Origin: an uncultured Alphaproteobacteria bacterium
Lineage (GTDB): Bacteria > Pseudomonadota > Alphaproteobacteria > Rhizobiales > Aestuariivirgaceae
Direction: 5' to 3'
DNA: 9,466 nt
Assembly (NCBI GenBank): GCA_937868035.1
Contig: CALMLK010000096.1
Span: forward strand, 1 to 9,466
Shown: positions 6,879-9,466 of the stretch, in pieces
How positions within the stretch are numbered: the first letter of the stretch is position 1
Layout: every line of letters begins with the position of its first letter
The notes under the pieces: generated by a model
Seen by the model: the letters and a program-made list of their open reading frames with translations, nothing else
Databases searched by the model: none
Told to the model about the DNA's origin: nothing
Program-made: the position numbers and the translations under genes

Positions 6879-8642
6879 ATGTCAGGGCAAGCCGCAAAAG
6901 CGGGAAATGAAGTCACGCGCCAATTGTGGTCGCACAAGCGCGTCTGGCTTTCGATCTTCGCTTTTTCCTGCATCGTCAATATCTTGATGCTCACCGGCTC
7001 GATCTTCATGATGCAGGTCTACGACCGGGTCCTGACCTCCGGCAGCGTGCCCACCCTCATCGCCCTGTCGGTGATCGTACTCGTCGTCTACGCCTACTAC
7101 GGCTTCCTGGAAGCCGTCCGCACCCGCCTCCTGCTGCGCATTGGCCGCAGTTTCGAGGAAAACCTGCGCGGACGGATTTTCGACGTGGTTTCGATCCTCG
7201 CCCTGCGCAAGAGTCCGTCAACCGGCGGCCAGCCGGTGCAGGACATGGCGACCGTCCGCCAATTCCTGTCGGGGCAGGGGCCGCTGGCCTATCTCGACAT
7301 GCCCTGGGTCATCATCTACCTCGGCGTCGTCTTTGCCCTGCACCCGATGCTGGGTGTTGCGGGCGTCGCCGCCGCTCTCACCATTTTCATGCTCGCCCTG
7401 CTGACGGAGCGCGCCACCCGCCGCCCGGTCGTGGAAGCGACGACCGCCGCCATCGCCGCCGCCGCCATGAACGAAGAGGCGCGCCGCAACACCGAGGCCA
7501 TGCACGCCCTCGGCATGAAGTCCATGCTGCGCGAACGCTGGGCCGCGAAACAGCAGGTCGCCCTCGACGCCAGCACGCTGGCCGGCGATCGCGGCGGCAT
7601 CTTCGGAACATCCTCCCGCGTTTTCCGCCTCATCGTGCAGTCGGGCATGCTGGCGCTGGGCGCCTACCTCGCCCTCAAGCACGAGATCACCCCCGGCACC
7701 ATCATCGCCTCGTCGATCATCATGTCACGCGGCCTTGCCCCCATCGAACAGGCAGTCGGCAACTGGCAGCAGTTCCTGTCGTTCCGCAAGGCACTCTCCA
7801 GATTGGATGCCGTGCTGGCCAACGTGCAGCCTGCCAAGACGCCCATGGCGCTGCCGCCACCCAAGAGCCTGCTGGAGGTCGAAAACCTCACGGTGATGGT
7901 GCAGGGCAATGAGAAGCCGCTGCTGCAAGGCCTGAACTTCACCGTGCCGCCCGGAACGGGCCTTGGCGTGATCGGTCCCACGGGGGCGGGAAAATCAACC
8001 CTGTCGCGCGTGCTGGTTGGCGTCGTCGAACCGGCGCGCGGCAGCGTCCGCCTCGATGGCGCGACCCTCGACCAACGCAGTGAAGACGACCGTGGCCGCT
8101 ATGTCGGCTACCTCCCGCAGGACGTGCAGCTCTTCGACGGCACCGTGGCCCAGAACATCTCGCGCTTCGCCAAGGAGCCAGACGCCAAGGCTGTTGTTGC
8201 CGCGGCCCAGCTTGCCAACGTCCACAACATGATCATGCGTTTGCCGCAGGGGTATGACACCACGCTGGGTGAGCAGGGTGCGCGCCTCTCCGCCGGGCAA
8301 CGCCAGCGCCTCGCGCTCGCCCGCGCGCTGTATCTGGATCCGGCGCTCATCGTCATGGACGAACCCAATTCCAATCTCGATGCCGAAGGTGAAGCCGCCC
8401 TCGACGCCGCCATCCGCTCGTCTCTGCAGCGCGGCGCGGCCATTGTCATCGTGGCCCACCGTCCGAGCGCCTTGCAGGCGGTGCGTGACGTGCTGGTGCT
8501 CTCCGAAGGCAAGCAGGCTGCCTATGGCCGCCGCGAGGACGTGCTGAAACAGGTGACGCGCCAACGCTCGGTCGCGAGTCCCGATGGCCCGCAACGGGTC
8601 TCGGCCACGCCCATGCTCGTCGTGCCAGAAACGCGGAACTGA
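6879..8642 (+). CDS. Type I secretion system permease/ATPase (PrtD-like)
   Basis: A 587-residue inner-membrane ABC half-transporter when started at ATG 6879 (MSGQAAKAG), preceded at 4-5 bases by GGTGGG. The frame is open upstream to 6615, but that part lies antisense to the riboswitch. The N-terminal membrane domain shows spans at about 23-45 and 56-77 around the conserved MMQVYDRVL, with further hydrophobic segments at about 145-190. The ATPase domain has Walker A GPTGAGKST (366-374), a Q-loop in YLPQDVQLF, signature LSAGQ (470-474), Walker B LIVMDE (490-495) and H-loop histidine 527. The stretch DEPNSNLDAEGE is typical of the PrtD branch. There is no N-terminal C39 peptidase domain, so the cargo should carry an uncleaved C-terminal signal. 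The partner membrane fusion gene follows after 5 bases. The cargo and the outer-membrane channel are not in the window. The exact start is less sure than the family. Confidence 0.93.
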   Translation: MSGQAAKAGNEVTRQLWSHKRVWLSIFAFSCIVNILMLTGSIFMMQVYDRVLTSGSVPTLIALSVIVLVVYAYYGFLEAVRTRLLLRIGRSFEENLRGRIFDVVSILALRKSPSTGGQPVQDMATVRQFLSGQGPLAYLDMPWVIIYLGVVFALHPMLGVAGVAAALTIFMLALLTERATRRPVVEATTAAIAAAAMNEEARRNTEAMHALGMKSMLRERWAAKQQVALDASTLAGDRGGIFGTSSRVFRLIVQSGMLALGAYLALKHEITPGTIIASSIIMSRGLAPIEQAVGNWQQFLSFRKALSRLDAVLANVQPAKTPMALPPPKSLLEVENLTVMVQGNEKPLLQGLNFTVPPGTGLGVIGPTGAGKSTLSRVLVGVVEPARGSVRLDGATLDQRSEDDRGRYVGYLPQDVQLFDGTVAQNISRFAKEPDAKAVVAAAQLANVHNMIMRLPQGYDTTLGEQGARLSAGQRQRLALARALYLDPALIVMDEPNSNLDAEGEAALDAAIRSSLQRGAAIVIVAHRPSALQAVRDVLVLSEGKQAAYGRREDVLKQVTRQRSVASPDGPQRVSATPMLVVPETRN

Positions 8643-8647
8643 TCGCC

Positions 8648-9466
8648 ATGGACACGAAACGCTCCACCCGCAATCTCCTGATCGCAGGCCATGTCTCCAT
8701 CGCCGTGATGATCGGCCTCTTCGGCGGCTGGGCCTACACGGCGCGCATCAATGGCGCGGTCATCGCCCCGGCTACGCTGGTGGTCGAAAGCTATTCCAAG
8801 CGCGTGCAACATAACGAAGGTGGCATCGTCAAGAACATCCTCGTCAAGGATGGCGACCGCGTCACCGCGGGCCAGGACCTTCTGCTGCTGGACACGACGG
8901 AGACCAAGGCCGAACTCGACATCATCCAGGGCATGCTCGATGAGTTGCTGATCAAGAAGGCGCGGCTCGAAGCCCAGCGCGATGGCTCAGCCGACGTCGT
9001 GATGCCGGAATCTCTCGTGCCGCGCGCTTCTGACCCCGGTTTGGCGTCCATCCTCGCAGGCCAGCAAAAGCTCCTCGCCTCGTCGGCCGAGTCCGACAAG
9101 GCCAAGGTGGACCAGTTGCACCAGCAGGTGCAGCAGCTGACCGAACAGATCGGCGGCATCAACGCGCAGATCACATCGCAATCCACGCAATCGAAGCTGA
9201 TCGACGAGGAATTGTCGGGTCTCCGCCAGTTGCAGGCGCAAGGCCTCGTGCCCAAAAGCCGCGTGCTCTCGACCGAGCGTGAGGCCGCGCGCCTCAAGGG
9301 CGTGAAGGCGGAACTCGTGTCGAACCGCGCGTCGTCGCAATCGCATATCGGCGAAGTGAAGCTGCGCATCCTCCAGATCGACGAGGACCGCCGTACGCAA
9401 TCGCTGGGCGAACTGCGCGACACCGAAGCCAAGATTGCCGAGTTGCAGGAGAAGCGCGTCGCCTCT
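8648..9466 (+). CDS. HlyD/PrtE-family membrane fusion protein of type I secretion (partial, 3' end missing)
   Basis: The reading frame starts with ATG at 8648, 5 bases after the stop of the ABC transporter, and is still open at the window end (273 codons seen). The protein begins MDTKRSTRNLL with one membrane span (about 10-31). A barrel-sandwich (lipoyl-like) segment follows, HNEGGIVKNILVKDGDRV and on to LLLLD (about 55-82). After that comes a long alpha-helical hairpin rich in Q, E, K and L. It includes the family motif GLVPKSRVL (199-207), which sits near the turn into the second coiled helix. The missing part should include the return half of the barrel-sandwich and the beta-barrel domain; family members are usually about 430-480 residues. 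It spans the periplasm, linking the ABC transporter to a TolC-type channel. The ribosome site is weak (GCGGAAC), so it is probably translated along with the upstream gene. Confidence 0.93.
   Translation, partial: MDTKRSTRNLLIAGHVSIAVMIGLFGGWAYTARINGAVIAPATLVVESYSKRVQHNEGGIVKNILVKDGDRVTAGQDLLLLDTTETKAELDIIQGMLDELLIKKARLEAQRDGSADVVMPESLVPRASDPGLASILAGQQKLLASSAESDKAKVDQLHQQVQQLTEQIGGINAQITSQSTQSKLIDEELSGLRQLQAQGLVPKSRVLSTEREAARLKGVKAELVSNRASSQSHIGEVKLRILQIDEDRRTQSLGELRDTEAKIAELQEKRVAS

Noticed and set aside
8281..8320. The ABC signature reads LSAGQ rather than LSGGQ
   Set aside because: To my knowledge this variant occurs in PrtD-type transporters, and all other ATPase motifs are intact, so it is not evidence of an inactive enzyme.
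7218..8594. Minus-strand frames opposite the ABC transporter, up to 199 codons
   Set aside because: They are antisense to conserved ATPase and membrane domains and show no family features.

Overview
The window is GC-rich bacterial chromosomal DNA that looks alphaproteobacterial. The basis is the aerobic (CobN-type) cobalamin pathway, the CbtB/CbtA cobalt importer under a B12 riboswitch, and a PrtD-type secretion ATPase. No rRNA, tRNA, CRISPR array, insertion sequence or clear sign of recent transfer was seen. Apart from a possible gene start at the left edge, the genes form two divergent blocks separated by about 385 bases of regulatory DNA (6495-6878).

Left block, minus strand, read from 6494 down to 182. 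It is a compact five-gene unit for cobalt uptake and cobalamin assembly: cbtB (small cobalt-transport subunit with a histidine/cysteine tail), cbtA (cobalt permease with a histidine-rich loop), cobW (GTPase cobalt metallochaperone), cobN (large subunit of aerobic cobaltochelatase) and cobO (corrinoid adenosyltransferase). Gene junctions are tight: cbtA/cobW overlap by 4 bases (GTGA), cobN/cobO overlap by 4 bases (ATGA), and cobW/cobN are 9 bases apart. This suggests one transcript and translational coupling. The order follows the metal: import, chaperoning, insertion into the corrin ring, then adenosylation of the inserted cobalt. A canonical cobalamin riboswitch (about 6545-6718) lies in the leader of cbtB, so the whole unit is probably repressed when B12 is sufficient. 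The chelatase partners CobS and CobT are not in the window. A short open frame on the same strand (79 down to 1) may be the start of a sixth gene, which I cannot identify.

Right block, plus strand, from 6879 to the window end. It holds a type I secretion ABC transporter (PrtD-like, complete) followed after 5 bases by its HlyD/PrtE-type membrane fusion protein, which is cut off at 9466. Together with an outer-membrane TolC-type channel, not present here, they would form a one-step secretion system. Its cargo is not visible.

Nothing here is clearly a new system. The most informative details are the riboswitch with mutually exclusive hairpins before the cbtB start, the run of histidine/cysteine metal-binding segments across CbtB, CbtA and CobW, and the unidentified frame at the left edge.
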